A stretch of DNA of 64,000 bases from the NCBI RefSeq assembly GCF_003751505.1, contig NZ_RJVB01000002.1, positions 465,480 through 529,479 on the forward strand, in the 5' to 3' direction. The DNA comes from Erwinia sp. JUb26 (GTDB lineage Bacteria; Pseudomonadota; Gammaproteobacteria; Enterobacterales; Enterobacteriaceae). Under the pieces are notes generated by a model, which saw only the letters and a program-made list of their open reading frames with translations, did not search any database and was not told where the DNA came from. Numbering within the stretch: the first letter of the stretch is position 1; every line of letters begins with the position of its first letter. Below, piece after piece: positions 1-10,448 of this stretch. Both the position numbers and the translations under genes were made by a program.

Positions 1-51
1 GCGTTCTCTTCATAGAGAGCGTCGTGGACAGTCATTCATCTGCCAGAATGC

Positions 52-80
52 AAAAAACCCGCCGAAGCGGGTTTCTTTTT
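52..80 (-). terminator. Distal copy of the rnpB terminator
   Basis: Read on the minus strand, an 8-bp stem (55-62 with 67-74) capped by a four-base loop is followed by six T. It is the second terminator met by RNA polymerase leaving rnpB. Confidence 0.8.
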
Positions 81-158
81 GAATGAGTTGAAGCTGACCT
101 TTAAGCCGCGTTCTCTTCATAGAGAGCGTCGTGGACAGTCATTCATCTGCCAGAATGC

Positions 159-187
159 AAAAAACCCGCCGAAGCGGGTTTCTTTTT
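159..187 (-). terminator. Rho-independent terminator of rnpB
   Basis: Same hairpin and T-run as at 52-80, placed 6 bases beyond the mature 3' end of RNase P RNA, so it is the primary terminator of that transcript. Confidence 0.88.
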
Positions 188-192
188 GAATG

Positions 193-572
<380 letters not shown>

Positions 573-604
573 GGCGCGCAGTGTATAGCGTTTTCTATGA
601 CTTG

Positions 605-1468
605 TCACTCACCCTGCTGCTCAAGGGCATACTTATACAGGGCATTTTTTTTCACCCCGTGAATTTCTGCGGTCAGCGCTGCGGCTTTTTTCAGCGGCAG
701 CTCGGCCTGCAGTAGCGCCAGCGTGCGCAGTGCCTCCGGCGGCAGCGCATCCTCCTGGGCGTGATAGCCTTCCACAATCAGCACCATCTCGCCCTTGCGG
801 CGGTTCTCATCTTCCAGCACCCACGCCAGCAGCTCACCAACCGGCGCGCCCTGAATCGATTCCCAGGTTTTGGTGATTTCACGCGCCAGCACCACATAGC
901 GATCCGGCCCCAGAACCGTCACCATATCCTGCAGGCTGTCGATCAGGCGGTGGGTCGATTCGTAAAAAATCAGCGTGCGCGGCTCCTGCTCCAGATCGCG
1001 CAGGGTGTCGCAGCGGCCTTTGCTTTTGGCGGGCAGAAAACCTTCGTAACAGAATCGATCGGACGGTAATCCCGCGGCGCTTAATGCTGTGACAGCGGCA
1101 CAGGCACCCGGCAGTGGCACTACGCGGATCCCCGCTTCGCGGCACAAACGTACCAGGTGATAGCCAGGATCGTTGATCAGCGGCGTGCCGGCATCGGAAA
1201 CTAAGGCTATGCTTTGTCCCTCACGGAGCTTTGCCAGCAGCGATTCTGCTTTCTGCTGTTCGTTATGGTCGTGCAATGCGAAGAGCCGCGCATTGATGGC
1301 GAAATGTTGTAGCAACAGTCCGGTATGACGTGTATCTTCCGCAGCGATCAGATCGACGCTCGCAAGCACCGTCAGTGCCCGCTGGGTGATATCGCCCAGG
1401 TTACCAATCGGTGTTGGAACGATATAGAGCGTGCTGGCAGAAATATCTGCCCGATCGTGTTGTTTCAT
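605..1468 (-). CDS. rsmI: 16S rRNA 2'-O-ribose C1402 methyltransferase RsmI
   Basis: It methylates the 2'-OH of C1402 in the 30S decoding centre using S-adenosylmethionine, together with RsmH at the same nucleotide. The 287-residue protein has the tetrapyrrole-methylase fold signatures: an N-terminal [14 protein letters not shown] strand-loop at about residue 15 and the [16 protein letters not shown]-binding loop near residue 90. Length matches the E. coli protein (286). It is transcribed toward rnpB, divergently from lpoA, with about 60 bp between the two starts. Confidence 0.96.
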   Translation of the reverse strand: MKQHDRADISASTLYIVPTPIGNLGDITQRALTVLASVDLIAAEDTRHTGLLLQHFAINARLFALHDHNEQQKAESLLAKLREGQSIALVSDAGTPLINDPGYHLVRLCREAGIRVVPLPGACAAVTALSAAGLPSDRFCYEGFLPAKSKGRCDTLRDLEQEPRTLIFYESTHRLIDSLQDMVTVLGPDRYVVLAREITKTWESIQGAPVGELLAWVLEDENRRKGEMVLIVEGYHAQEDALPPEALRTLALLQAELPLKKAAALTAEIHGVKKNALYKYALEQQGE

Positions 1469-1530
1469 TGTTTGATCCGAATAGCCGATTTAATATTGAG
1501 CATCTTGAAAAAAACATCACTGGATACAGT

Positions 1531-3570
1531 ATGCTTCCTTCGAAAGTAGTTCGTAGCAAAGCCGGGCGCAGCCTGCCGCTTCTGCTGGCCGCCCTGATTT
1601 TTGCCGGATGTACCGGCCAGGCACCACAAACGCCACCGGCGAATGTCCAGGGCGCTGCCACCGGCACCTCTGACTATTATCTGCAGCAGATGCAGCAAAG
1701 TTCAGATGATAACAAGGTTGGCTGGCAATTACTCGCAATCAGAGCGCTGTTGAATGAAGGCAAGCTGCCGCAGGCTAACCAGCAGCTGTCCCAGCTGCCG
1801 CAGCAGCTTGATGCTACCCAGAGTCAGGAACAGCTGCTGCTGCAGGCCCAGCTGCATATTATTGAGCAGAATTTCCCACTGGCGGCCGACAGGCTGAAGC
1901 AGGTTGATGTCGCATCACTTTCGAAAGATCAGCAGGCCCGCTACTACCAGTTGCAGATCGCGATTGGCCAGGGTCGCCCAACGCTGGACGTGCTGCGTGC
2001 CTATATTGCTCAGGAACCGCTGCTCGCCAACCCCGCTGAAAAGCAGGCGAATATCGATGCGACCTGGCAGGCGCTGAGCCAGATGACTCAGGATCAGCTG
2101 AACAACGTGACCATCAATGCCAACGAAAACGTGCTGCAGGGATGGCTGGATCTGCTGGGCGTGTATAAAGCTAACAGCAACGATCCCGACATGCTGAAAG
2201 CCGGTATCAGCGACTGGCAGAACCGCTATCCGTACAACCCGGCGGCAAAAATGCTGCCGTCGGCGCTGAGCCAGGTCAAGAATTTCCAGCAGGGCTCGAC
2301 CGGTAAAATTGCCCTGCTGCTGCCGCTGAGCGGCCAGGCGCAGGTCTTTGCCAACGCCATCCAGCAGGGTTTCAACGACGCGAAGAACGGTACCCTGATG
2401 CAGTCCGCTGCACCTGCGGCCCCGATTCAGGCGCCGGAAGCCGCAGCCAATCCTGACGCAGCGGCGACCGATGCCAATGCTGTCGTCAGCCCGTCAGCCG
2501 CACCGACGGACGCCACGGCTCAGCCGGATGCCGCGCAGCCGCAGCCGGTAGCCTCCAGCAGCGTCGAAACGGCGGCCCCGTCAGGCAATACACAGGTTCA
2601 GATTTATGACACCAGCACCCAGCCTGTCGATCAGCTGCTGACCCAGGCGCAGAACGACGGCGCTACGCTGATCGTCGGCCCGCTGCTTAAAAATCAGGTT
2701 GAGCAGGTGATCGCCAGCCCAACCGCGCTCAACGTGCTGGCGCTTAACGAGCCGGAAACGATCCAGAACCGTCCGAATATCTGTTACTTTGCGCTTTCTC
2801 CTGAAGACGAAGCACGCGATGCCGCGCATCATATGTGGGATCAGGGCAAGCGCTCACCGCTGCTGCTGGTGCCGCGCAGCTCGCTGGGCGATCGGGTGAA
2901 TAAAGCCTTTGCCGCCGAGTGGCAGCATCTGGGTGGCGGTACCGTCCTGCAGCAGCAGTTTGGTTCCACCGCCGAGCTTAAGCAGGGTATCAACAGCGGC
3001 GCGGGAATTCGCCTGAGCGGCACGCCGGTTACCGTGCAGCCGACTCAGCCTCAGGGCGTGACCATCGCCGGTCTGAATATTCCGGCGCCGGTGAGCGACG
3101 CGCCGGTTGCGGATACCGCCAGTACGAGCGGCAGCGTGGATTCGGTGTATATCATCGCGACGCAAAGCGAGCTGACGCTGATTAAGCCGATGATTGCGAT
3201 GCGCGTCAGCAGCCGTGATAACGTCAGCCTGTATGCCAGTTCGCGCAGCAACCAGGCCGGTGCAGGCCCGGACTACCGCCTGGAACTGGATGGCCTGCAG
3301 TTCAGCGATGCTCCGCTGCTCTCCGGCGCGAACAATGCGCTGATGCAGCAGGCGGCAAAGAAGTTTAACAATGACTACTCACTGGTTCGCCTGTATGCGA
3401 TGGGCATTGATGCCTGGTCGCTGGCCAACCACTTCAGTGAAATGCGCCAGCTGCCGGGCTTCCAGCTCAAAGGCAACACCGGTAGTCTGAGCGCAACACA
3501 GGACTGCGTGATTAACAGGAAGTTAGCATGGAGCCAGTATCGTCAGGGGCAAATCGTTCCGGCATCCTGA
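1531..3570 (+). CDS. lpoA: Penicillin-binding protein activator LpoA (outer-membrane lipoprotein)
   Basis: LpoA reaches from the outer membrane through the periplasm to stimulate the transpeptidase activity of PBP1A. I place the start at 1531, giving 679 residues (E. coli 678) with a lipoprotein signal ending in the lipobox LIFAGC (Cys27); an upstream in-frame start at 1411 would add 40 residues that do not look like a signal. The N-terminal half is helical and TPR-like. The C-terminal half resembles a periplasmic binding protein. Between them (around 2400-2590) is a low-complexity Ala/Pro/Asp-rich insert, typical of the variable linker of this family. The 3' end overlaps yraN by 43 bases. 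Confidence 0.95.
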   Translation: MLPSKVVRSKAGRSLPLLLAALIFAGCTGQAPQTPPANVQGAATGTSDYYLQQMQQSSDDNKVGWQLLAIRALLNEGKLPQANQQLSQLPQQLDATQSQEQLLLQAQLHIIEQNFPLAADRLKQVDVASLSKDQQARYYQLQIAIGQGRPTLDVLRAYIAQEPLLANPAEKQANIDATWQALSQMTQDQLNNVTINANENVLQGWLDLLGVYKANSNDPDMLKAGISDWQNRYPYNPAAKMLPSALSQVKNFQQGSTGKIALLLPLSGQAQVFANAIQQGFNDAKNGTLMQSAAPAAPIQAPEAAANPDAAATDANAVVSPSAAPTDATAQPDAAQPQPVASSSVETAAPSGNTQVQIYDTSTQPVDQLLTQAQNDGATLIVGPLLKNQVEQVIASPTALNVLALNEPETIQNRPNICYFALSPEDEARDAAHHMWDQGKRSPLLLVPRSSLGDRVNKAFAAEWQHLGGGTVLQQQFGSTAELKQGINSGAGIRLSGTPVTVQPTQPQGVTIAGLNIPAPVSDAPVADTASTSGSVDSVYIIATQSELTLIKPMIAMRVSSRDNVSLYASSRSNQAGAGPDYRLELDGLQFSDAPLLSGANNALMQQAAKKFNNDYSLVRLYAMGIDAWSLANHFSEMRQLPGFQLKGNTGSLSATQDCVINRKLAWSQYRQGQIVPAS

Positions 3571-3920
3571 GTCGACAGCAGCAGGGGGCGATGCGAGAAC
3601 GACAGGCGCGCCACCTGCTTGAAACAGCCGGTCTGCGTTTTGTCGCCGCAAATGTCCGCTACCGATCGGGGGAACTCGATCTGATTATGCGTGACCGGCA
3701 GGTATGGGTTTTTGTTGAGGTTCGCTATCGCCGTTCTGACCGTTTTGGTGGGGCGGTGGCCAGCATCACCCGCATTAAGCAACAAAAACTATTGCGAGCG
3801 GCAGCACTTTGGCTGCATAGCCGTGGTCAAAGCTTTGACACTGTCGACTGCCGTTTTGATGTGGTTGCCATCACCGGAGAACAGGTGGAATGGTTGCCCA
3901 ATGCGTTTAACGCTGAATGA
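3528..3920 (+). CDS. yraN: YraN, UPF0102 family endonuclease-like protein
   Basis: A small conserved protein (130 residues) of unknown precise function. The family has a restriction-endonuclease-like fold, and the signature is visible: YRSGELDLI followed by FVEVRYR, the E-D-ExR/K arrangement expected of metal-dependent nucleases. No activity has been clearly assigned. The ATG lies inside lpoA, which suggests translational coupling, and the order lpoA-yraN-diaA-dolP is the same as in E. coli. Confidence 0.93.
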   Translation: MEPVSSGANRSGILSRQQQGAMRERQARHLLETAGLRFVAANVRYRSGELDLIMRDRQVWVFVEVRYRRSDRFGGAVASITRIKQQKLLRAAALWLHSRGQSFDTVDCRFDVVAITGEQVEWLPNAFNAE

Positions 3921-3970
3921 CGGCCCTGAACGACAGGTCGAAGACCGCGAAAACTAACCAGGTGAATGAC

Positions 3971-4561
3971 GTGCTGGAAAGAATTAAAGTCTGTTTTACT
4001 GAGAGTATTCAAACGCAAATCGCCGCGGCGGAAGCGCTTCCCGATGCGATTTCACGCGCTGCCATGACCATCGTGCAGTCGCTGTTGAATGGGAACAAAA
4101 TCCTGAGCTGTGGTAACGGAACCTCCAGTGCCAACGCCCAGCATTTTGCTGCCAGTATGATCAACCGTTTTGAGACCGAACGCCCGAGCCTGCCCGCGAT
4201 CGCCCTCAGCGCCGATAATGTGCTGCTGACGGCGATTGGTAACGATCGTCTGCACGACGAAATTTACGCCAAGCAGGTTCGCGCGCTGGGCCATGCAGGG
4301 GATATCCTGCTGGCCATTTCAACCCGCGGCAACAGCCGCGATATTGTGAAAGCAGTAGAAGCTGCAGTCACGCGCGATATGACTATTATCGCGCTTACCG
4401 GGTACGATGGCGGAGAGCTCGCCGGTTTACTGGGCCCGCAGGATGTGGAGATCCGTATTCCCTCGCATCGCAGCGCCAGGATTCAGGAGATGCATATGCT
4501 GACCGTGAATTGCCTGTGCGATTTGATAGATAACACTTTATTTCCCCACCAGGATGTTTAA
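3971..4561 (+). CDS. diaA: DnaA initiator-associating protein DiaA
   Basis: A SIS-domain protein that binds DnaA and promotes its ordered assembly on oriC for timely replication initiation. I choose the GTG at 3971, which gives 196 residues, exactly the E. coli length, beginning (M)LERIKVCF. The longer frame from 3917 would add 18 unconserved residues. The sugar-isomerase-like SIS fold is seen in [13 protein letters not shown] near the N-terminus and STRGNSRDI in the middle. It sits 50 bases after yraN and 10 before dolP. Confidence 0.94.
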   Translation: MLERIKVCFTESIQTQIAAAEALPDAISRAAMTIVQSLLNGNKILSCGNGTSSANAQHFAASMINRFETERPSLPAIALSADNVLLTAIGNDRLHDEIYAKQVRALGHAGDILLAISTRGNSRDIVKAVEAAVTRDMTIIALTGYDGGELAGLLGPQDVEIRIPSHRSARIQEMHMLTVNCLCDLIDNTLFPHQDV

Positions 4562-4571
4562 AGGAGCTTAA

Positions 4572-5144
4572 ATGAAGGCATTATCTGCAACGGCCGTTAT
4601 TCTCACCGCATTGATGTTACAGGGCTGCGTCGCCGCAGTCGTGGGTAGCGCCGCAGTGGCGACCAAAAGCGCCACGGACCCGCGTACCGTGGGCACCCAG
4701 GTGGACGACGGCACGCTGGAACTGCGCGTCAGCAATGCGCTGTCGAAAGATGAACAGATCAAACAGAATACCCATATCGTGGCCACCGCTTATCAGGGCA
4801 AAGTGCTGCTGACCGGCCAGTCGCCGAACGCAGAGCTTGCCACGCGCGCCAAACAGATCGCCGTGGGCGTTGATGGCGCTACCGAGGTCTATAACGAGAT
4901 CCGCACCGCCAGCAAAGTCAGCTTTGGCACAGCCTCTTCCGATACCTGGATCACCACTAAAGTGCGCTCCCAGCTGCTGGGCAGCGATCAGGTGAAATCG
5001 TCTAACGTCAAGGTGACCACCGAGAACGGCGAGGTGTTCCTGCTGGGTCTGGTCACCAACGAAGAAGCGAAAGCGGCGGCGGATATCGCCAGCCGGGTGA
5101 GCGGTGTTAAGCACGTGACCACGGCATTTACGATTCTGAAGTAA
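4572..5144 (+). CDS. dolP: Division/outer-membrane stress-associated lipoprotein DolP
   Basis: An outer-membrane lipoprotein (formerly YraP) that supports envelope integrity and regulation of the NlpD-AmiC septal hydrolase pathway. The 190-residue precursor has a signal with lipobox LMLQGC (Cys19), then two BON domains (about residues 45-115 and 120-190). A good ribosome binding site (AAGGAG) precedes the ATG. Last gene of the lpoA group. Beyond it the E. coli order breaks and the accessory operon begins, convergently oriented. Confidence 0.95.
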   Translation: MKALSATAVILTALMLQGCVAAVVGSAAVATKSATDPRTVGTQVDDGTLELRVSNALSKDEQIKQNTHIVATAYQGKVLLTGQSPNAELATRAKQIAVGVDGATEVYNEIRTASKVSFGTASSDTWITTKVRSQLLGSDQVKSSNVKVTTENGEVFLLGLVTNEEAKAAADIASRVSGVKHVTTAFTILK

Positions 5145-5168
5145 CGTCCGTTTTAAAGCGTGATTAAA

Positions 5169-5196
5169 GGCGGGAAGGAACCCGCCTGCAGTTTTC
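5169..5196 (+). terminator. Probable terminator after dolP
   Basis: A 6-bp GC stem (GGCGGG / CCCGCC) with an AAGGAA loop is followed by a short T-run a few bases later. Placement 24 bp after the dolP stop supports the call; the hairpin is modest. Confidence 0.55.
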
Positions 5197-5301
5197 ACAA
5201 AGCGACTCTGGAATCCACCAGACTCCGCCATTCCACGGATTCAGCGTTACCATCTGCCGTTCACCCGCTGCCGGGTGGCAAATTCCTGCCTTTTTCCCTG
5301 G

Positions 5302-7212
5302 TTACAGCCGACTCAAACAGTCCATCGCCACCGCTTTGAAACTGTCAAAATCCTTGCTGTCCCGCAGCCGGGTCATCGCCCGTTCGCGCATAAAGGTGAC
5401 GAACAGATCGTAGATCGCCATCGCCTCTTCATATTCACTCTTGCTGATGGCCAGCAGGAAGATCACATAGGCCGTTTCATCCCCCCATTTAATCCCATGC
5501 GGGGCCAGAACCGTATAGACGCAGGTTTTTTTTGCCAGCAGGCCGAGGGAGTGCGGCAGCGCGATGCCCTCGCCCAGCATGGTGCTGACAATGGCTTCGC
5601 GCTCTTCGACCGAGGGATAGAAGGTATCGTCGACGATCCCTTCCTGCTCCAGCCGATCGCACAGCTGGCGGAACAGCTCGGACCGATCGATTTCGCGATC
5701 GATAATGCAGAAGTGACCGGCGTCAAAAAACTTCTCCAGCATATAGGGGCGGGTGCGATCCAGCAGCACCTGCTTGCCCAGTTGCTCCAGCTGAAAATCG
5801 GTGGGAAACGGCGACATCACCACCACCGGCTTATCTTTATCACTCAGCCGCGCGGTAGAGATCACGAAGTCCTCCTCCACGCCCACCAGCTGCTCGTATT
5901 CGCGCAGGGAAATAATACGGCGCACCTCGATCTGCGGGTATTTACGCATCAGCATCGCCTGGATCATCCGCACCGTCGAGTTGCCGGTATCGCAGACCAA
6001 CAGCACCAGCGGATAGCGCTGGTAGCCGACGTTATAGTGGCGCTCAAGTCCAACGCCGATATGCAGCACCAGGAATCCCACTTCGTTTTCACTGATGGCA
6101 TAGGGCGTATATTTTCCCCAGCTGGAAACCGCCGCCAGCGTCACATCATAAGCCATCGGGTAGTGCTGTTTGATGTTCGCCAGCAGCGGGTTTGGAATAT
6201 GGATCTGATAGCGCACCCGGGTGATCATGGTTTTAATGTGCGTCAGCAGGTCGGCGCGCAGCTGCGGGTCATTTTGCAGGTTAAAACCATAGTGGCTGTT
6301 GATGTAGTTAAGAATGTAGTCCACCAGCGATTCGCCATCGTCCGGGCTGATGGCGCTGGGGGCGACGTCTTCAATACGCCGGGCGGCGATATGCACCTGC
6401 AGCCAGGCCTCTTCCGCCGGAGAGATGCTTTTACCGGTGATCGGCCGCATCAGGTTGATAATGTGGCGGGCGGCATCGCGCACGTCATCGGCGACATCCT
6501 CAGCGATAAAGTCAGACAGTGGATAGCCTTCCGCGATACGGCGCACCGCCACCGCACAGTAGAGGCGCAGATACAGCTCGGCATCGTCGGCCAGGCGGAT
6601 ATTGAAGCGCGACAGGCACTCCAGCAGCATCGGCTGCAGGGTGGCCAGCATGCCCCGGTTCAACGCTTCCAGCTTCAGCAGCGGGCTGTCGGCATCTTCC
6701 TGCGCCAGCTGATAGAGCAGATCGGTCAGACAGGTGCGCATCGCCGCTTCGCTGCCAAACAGCTTCATGCCGTAACGTGGCCGGGTTTCAATCTCCAGGC
6801 CGTAGCGGCCCAGCCATTCTCTCACCTCTGCCATATCCCCCTGTAGCGTGGTGCGGCTGACAAACCATTCGTCCGCCAGATCTTCCAGCTTGAGGGAAAA
6901 AGCCGAGGTCAGAAAACGGGTTAGCAGGTAATGGACCCGTTCCGTTGAGGTTCGCGGCACGCGCAGATGGGACGTGGACTGCTGCTGCAGGCGGTCGTAG
7001 CGTCCGGCGTCATCAATCTTTAGTTGATAGCCCTCGCCCCGGCTCAGAACAAAACTGGCTCCGTGGTCGGCCAGCAGTTCATTGAGGGCGGTGATATCGG
7101 TGCGCACGGTGCGGGTGGAAACGGCCAGTCGGCGCGCCAGCTCATCCTGCGGCAGGATTTCATTTTGCAGAAGATCAAACAGCTGTGCCAGTCGTTGGTT
7201 GGGGAATCTCAC
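5302..7212 (-). CDS. PRD-containing, PTS-controlled transcriptional regulator (BglG/LicR/MtlR-like)
   Basis: Likely the local activator of the operon that precedes it. The 636-residue protein starts with a winged helix-turn-helix (RRLAVSTRTVRTDI, about residues 24-37), so it should bind DNA rather than RNA. A second HTH-like segment and two PTS regulation domains with conserved His (THIKTM, VLHIGVG) follow, then an EIIB-like domain with a phospho-cysteine loop (VCDTGNST) and a C-terminal EIIA domain with the phospho-His motif IALPHS. These are known phosphorylation sites in the family, so activity probably reports PTS status. The start is a GTG at 7212 with a poor ribosome site. The gene lies 215 bp after dgaF on the same strand. 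Confidence 0.85.
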   Translation of the reverse strand: MRFPNQRLAQLFDLLQNEILPQDELARRLAVSTRTVRTDITALNELLADHGASFVLSRGEGYQLKIDDAGRYDRLQQQSTSHLRVPRTSTERVHYLLTRFLTSAFSLKLEDLADEWFVSRTTLQGDMAEVREWLGRYGLEIETRPRYGMKLFGSEAAMRTCLTDLLYQLAQEDADSPLLKLEALNRGMLATLQPMLLECLSRFNIRLADDAELYLRLYCAVAVRRIAEGYPLSDFIAEDVADDVRDAARHIINLMRPITGKSISPAEEAWLQVHIAARRIEDVAPSAISPDDGESLVDYILNYINSHYGFNLQNDPQLRADLLTHIKTMITRVRYQIHIPNPLLANIKQHYPMAYDVTLAAVSSWGKYTPYAISENEVGFLVLHIGVGLERHYNVGYQRYPLVLLVCDTGNSTVRMIQAMLMRKYPQIEVRRIISLREYEQLVGVEEDFVISTARLSDKDKPVVVMSPFPTDFQLEQLGKQVLLDRTRPYMLEKFFDAGHFCIIDREIDRSELFRQLCDRLEQEGIVDDTFYPSVEEREAIVSTMLGEGIALPHSLGLLAKKTCVYTVLAPHGIKWGDETAYVIFLLAISKSEYEEAMAIYDLFVTFMRERAMTRLRDSKDFDSFKAVAMDCLSRL

Positions 7213-7380
7213 GGGGTACCATTATCATCAAAATGTATCGTTTTAGGGGTGTTTTTAAATCTAGCTTAACTTTCTTCGCGCCGAAAAAATAGCGTAGCAG
7301 CCTCTGCCAATATTCATTTGACTGATATCGCAATTTATCCAAAAACTTCGCCATTTTGCTGCGTAAACCACAGAGCATTC

Positions 7381-7419
7381 CCCGCCGCCGCAGGATCCAA
7401 ACGATCGTCCGGCGGCGGG
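7381..7419 (-). other. Perfect 10-bp GC-rich hairpin between dgaF and the regulator gene
   Basis: Positions 7381-7390 and 7410-7419 are exact reverse complements, all G and C, with a 19-base loop. No T-run follows on the minus strand, so it is more likely an mRNA processing or stability hairpin, or a weak attenuator limiting read-through into the regulator, than a true terminator. Confidence 0.6.
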
Positions 7420-7427
7420 AATTGGGC

Positions 7428-8168
7428 TTACGCCATGACTTTGCGGGTGATTGCCAGCAGCGTGGCGACATCCGCCGGACGGGTCAGACCGGTGGTTTTA
7501 TCGATAATTGAACTGTAGATGTGCGGGATAATTTTCGTCACCCCGGCATCCAGCGCGATGCGCAGGATCGTCTCATAGTTCTTCAGATCGATACCGCCGG
7601 TCGGCTCCAGCCAGAAGTCGTTCCGGGCACAGGCTTCGGCCAGCGCGCGGAACTCGCTGATATCGACCATTTTATCCATCGGGAAGAATTTGACCGAACT
7701 GCCGCCCATATCTTTCAGCATGGCGATCGCCGTCGCGACCGGCACAATGCCGTCTTCCGCTTTACAGCTCAGCGGGCCGGTGGAGATTTTCACCCAGCCT
7801 GGGCGACCGGTTGGTGACGCCAGGCCGTTGACCACCGTTTCCGTCTGGCCGAGCAGCGCGCGGCTGGTGCCGACGCCGGTGAAAACCTGATTCACGTGCT
7901 GCGGCTGAACCCGTGCGGAGATGGCACTGACCATCGCAGACTGGTTCGGATCGCCCGCGCCCAGCCCGACGGACAGCGCGTTGTCGATCAGCGCCGCATA
8001 CTTGCGCATATCTGTCACCGCGCTGTCCACGCTGTCGTACTTTTTTGACAGCACGCCGACCAGCACGTGACCTTCTGCGGCTTCCCAGACATCACGGGCG
8101 TTCTGCTTAGAACCGGCCAGTACGTTAAGGCAGACCCGGTCGCGATAAAATTTTGGTGTCAGCTTCAT
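7428..8168 (-). CDS. dgaF: 2-keto-3-deoxy-phosphogluconate-type aldolase, DgaF family
   Basis: Class I aldolase expected to split a 2-keto-3-deoxy-6-phospho-sugar acid into pyruvate and glyceraldehyde 3-phosphate. 246 residues; recognised by similarity to Salmonella DgaF of the D-glucosaminate pathway, with a TIM-barrel pattern (VKFFPMDKM, LEPTGGIDLKNY) around the expected Schiff-base lysine. Its ATG overlaps the dgaE stop (ATGA), so the two are translationally coupled. The substrate must already be phosphorylated, which matters because no sugar kinase is present in the operon. Confidence 0.88.
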   Translation of the reverse strand: MKLTPKFYRDRVCLNVLAGSKQNARDVWEAAEGHVLVGVLSKKYDSVDSAVTDMRKYAALIDNALSVGLGAGDPNQSAMVSAISARVQPQHVNQVFTGVGTSRALLGQTETVVNGLASPTGRPGWVKISTGPLSCKAEDGIVPVATAIAMLKDMGGSSVKFFPMDKMVDISEFRALAEACARNDFWLEPTGGIDLKNYETILRIALDAGVTKIIPHIYSSIIDKTTGLTRPADVATLLAITRKVMA

Positions 8169-9286
8169 GCCTGTTTTCCCCCGGCGAGTAAATCCTGAAT
8201 AGCGGTAAAAATCTGGTGCAGCTGAGGGGCGGATACGCTGCGCACGTCCACCTCAACAATGCCCTCGTTGGCCTTATAACCACGGAAATAGATCGCCTGC
8301 TCGCCGGTCTTCAGCGCCTGCACTATCGCGCCGGTGCTCATGCCGATGCGCGACTCGTCGAAGTGGATCTCCGCGCGGGCGATATCACGCCCGGCGGCAT
8401 CCCAGACCACGCGTGCCTGAATGCCGTTCAGACCGTTCAGGTTGGTGATAAACGGCGTCATTTTCTCGACCATCTGCGCACCGCTGGCTTTTTCCTGCAC
8501 CAGATAATTTTCAATCGCCTGGGTCAGGCCAAGAATGCCCTCTTTGCCCACCTTCATCGCCCGACCAATGCCCTGCGACTGGCGCTTAACCCACTCAACC
8601 TGCTGAAGTTTGCCGATCACCAGCCCGCTGGTTGGCCCTTCAATGGCTTTGGCTCCGCTGTAGATCACCAGATCCGCGCCCAGTGCGGTGTAGGCCAGCA
8701 GATCCTCTTCGGCTGCGGCATCCACAATTAGCGGTACGCCGTGCTGACGCGCGACCGCGACCGCCTGCTCCACGCTAAGGTGGCTCTTCTGCACGCTGTG
8801 GTGAGATTTGATATAGAGGATCGCCGCCGTGTTTGGTGTGACCGCCGCCGACAGCTGCTCGGGCGAGCACTCGTTGGCGTAGCCTGCCTCCACCAGGCGA
8901 CCCCCGCCGAGCGCCACCATGGTGCCGACCGGCGCGCCGAAGTTCACGTTGTGGCCTTTCGGCAGCACGATATCGTGCGGCACGGTCAGCGGCGCGGCGT
9001 GCAGGTTTTCCAGCAGCCAGTCGTTGTCCTGAACGATGACGCCAGCAACGGATTGCGCAATCCCGGCGGACGCACAGGACACCACCACCGCCGCTTCGCA
9101 GTTCAGCAGCCCGGCAATGTACGCACCGGTTTTGTTGACCAGGTCTTTCATCTCAAAGTAGTGGTTCAGACCGTAATTCACCGTCTCCACCACGTCTGCC
9201 GCCGGGGTCGACACACCCAGGATAGTCATGCGGCCCGAGGCGTTAATCACCTGTTTCAGGCCATATTTCTCATAAACTGAAGTCAT
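8165..9286 (-). CDS. dgaE: PLP-dependent ammonia-lyase, DgaE family (SelA-like fold)
   Basis: By family, a pyridoxal-phosphate enzyme that removes water and ammonia from a 2-amino-2-deoxy-6-phospho-sugar acid to give the 2-keto-3-deoxy product used by DgaF. I choose the ATG at 9286 (373 residues, starting MTSVYEKYGLKQVINASG). The frame extends further upstream but without conserved sequence. The PLP-binding lysine is in IYSGAKAIEGP, and the aspartate contacting the cofactor is in LIVDAAAEEDL. It overlaps the preceding hydrolase gene by 17 bases. Confidence 0.88.
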   Translation of the reverse strand: MTSVYEKYGLKQVINASGRMTILGVSTPAADVVETVNYGLNHYFEMKDLVNKTGAYIAGLLNCEAAVVVSCASAGIAQSVAGVIVQDNDWLLENLHAAPLTVPHDIVLPKGHNVNFGAPVGTMVALGGGRLVEAGYANECSPEQLSAAVTPNTAAILYIKSHHSVQKSHLSVEQAVAVARQHGVPLIVDAAAEEDLLAYTALGADLVIYSGAKAIEGPTSGLVIGKLQQVEWVKRQSQGIGRAMKVGKEGILGLTQAIENYLVQEKASGAQMVEKMTPFITNLNGLNGIQARVVWDAAGRDIARAEIHFDESRIGMSTGAIVQALKTGEQAIYFRGYKANEGIVEVDVRSVSAPQLHQIFTAIQDLLAGGKQA

Positions 9287-10403
9287 TACGTTTTTTCCCT
9301 TCATCGGTGAGGAATCCCTGCCCGCCCACCAGCGCGGCAAGCGGTACCAGCTGCGTATTACCTGCCAGCGTCTGGCCGTCAGAGTCGGTGAAAACACACG
9401 GCTGCTGCAGCAGGTCAAAAATAGTCAGATCGGCTTCACAGCCCACGTCCAGTCGCCCTTTTCCCTCCAGCTTCAGGCCGTCCGCGGCGTGAACGGTCAC
9501 GCAGTCGATCACCTGCGACAGCGTCATACCCACGTGCAGAAACTTCGACATGACGTGCGCCAGGCTGTGTACCGGGCCGTTAATGCGGTTACGGCAGTAA
9601 ATATCCGAGCTGATGGTCTGCGGCAGAATGCCCTGGGCAATCGCCACTCGCGCCACCTCAAAGCTGAAGCTGGCGGAGCCGTGGCCGACATCCAGCCGCA
9701 CGCCGCGCTGAATCGCCCGGCTGACCGACGCACGCAGCTGGCCTTCCGGCGTCAGAATGCGGTTGGGCTTGCCGTTGTAGCAGTGGGTGATGATGTCACC
9801 GGCGGTCAGCAGATCGGCGATTTCATCCAGATTCGGTGGGTTATTGCCGATGTGCACCATCAGCGGTAAATCACCGTTCTCCTTCTGTATCGCTTTTGCC
9901 CGCTCCAGCGGCCTGATGCCGTTTTGCTCAACCACGCTGCTGCTGATGCGCGCCTTGAGGCCGACAATAAAGTCCGGGCGGCGCTGCAGTGCGGCTTTCA
10001 GCGCCGGACCATCGATTCTGGCCATATCCGCCAGTTCGTTCTGGGTCAGGATGCCGCTGCGGGCGATGTTCAGCAGCGCATAAACCCGGGTGCTGCAGTC
10101 GCGCGTCAGCTGCCAGAAATCGTCAACGTCGTCGGCCCCGGTGCTGCCCGCATCGATCACGGTGGTAACACCGGTATCGACGCCGATGCGATCGGCCTCA
10201 TCGTGATAAATCGGGGATTTGGGATAGCAGTGAACGTGTGAATCAATCCAGCCCGCGCTCAGCCAGAAGCGCCCGGCCAGATCCCACTCGCGCGCTGCCG
10301 GGCCGGTGACGGTGCCCGTAGCGGCAATTTTCCCCGCCAGCACCGCCACATCGCTCAACGAGCCATCGCTGAGGCGGGCATTGCGGATAATCAGGTCATA
10401 CAT
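9270..10403 (-). CDS. Amidohydrolase/deacetylase-family metallohydrolase
   Basis: A 377-residue amidohydrolase-superfamily enzyme. The metal site is readable: HVH after GWIDS near residue 55, a candidate carbamylated lysine in VGLKARIS, histidines in MVHIGN and ITHCYNG, and the aspartate in ISSDIYC. Relatives hydrolyse amide bonds, including removal of acyl groups from amino sugars. In this operon it would be expected to deacylate the substrate before DgaE. Start at 10403 is fixed by a strong GGAGG site nine bases upstream. Confidence 0.82.
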   Translation of the reverse strand: MYDLIIRNARLSDGSLSDVAVLAGKIAATGTVTGPAAREWDLAGRFWLSAGWIDSHVHCYPKSPIYHDEADRIGVDTGVTTVIDAGSTGADDVDDFWQLTRDCSTRVYALLNIARSGILTQNELADMARIDGPALKAALQRRPDFIVGLKARISSSVVEQNGIRPLERAKAIQKENGDLPLMVHIGNNPPNLDEIADLLTAGDIITHCYNGKPNRILTPEGQLRASVSRAIQRGVRLDVGHGSASFSFEVARVAIAQGILPQTISSDIYCRNRINGPVHSLAHVMSKFLHVGMTLSQVIDCVTVHAADGLKLEGKGRLDVGCEADLTIFDLLQQPCVFTDSDGQTLAGNTQLVPLAALVGGQGFLTDEGKKRNDFSL

Positions 10404-10448
10404 GGTGAACCTCCGGATCGTGGCGGCGCTGGCCGCCACGTTGAGTGA

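Noticed and set aside
5275..6846. 523-codon plus-strand open frame
   Set aside because: It is antisense to the PRD regulator, has a His/Gln-rich composition typical of reverse-strand reading of GC-rich genes, and no recognisable domain.
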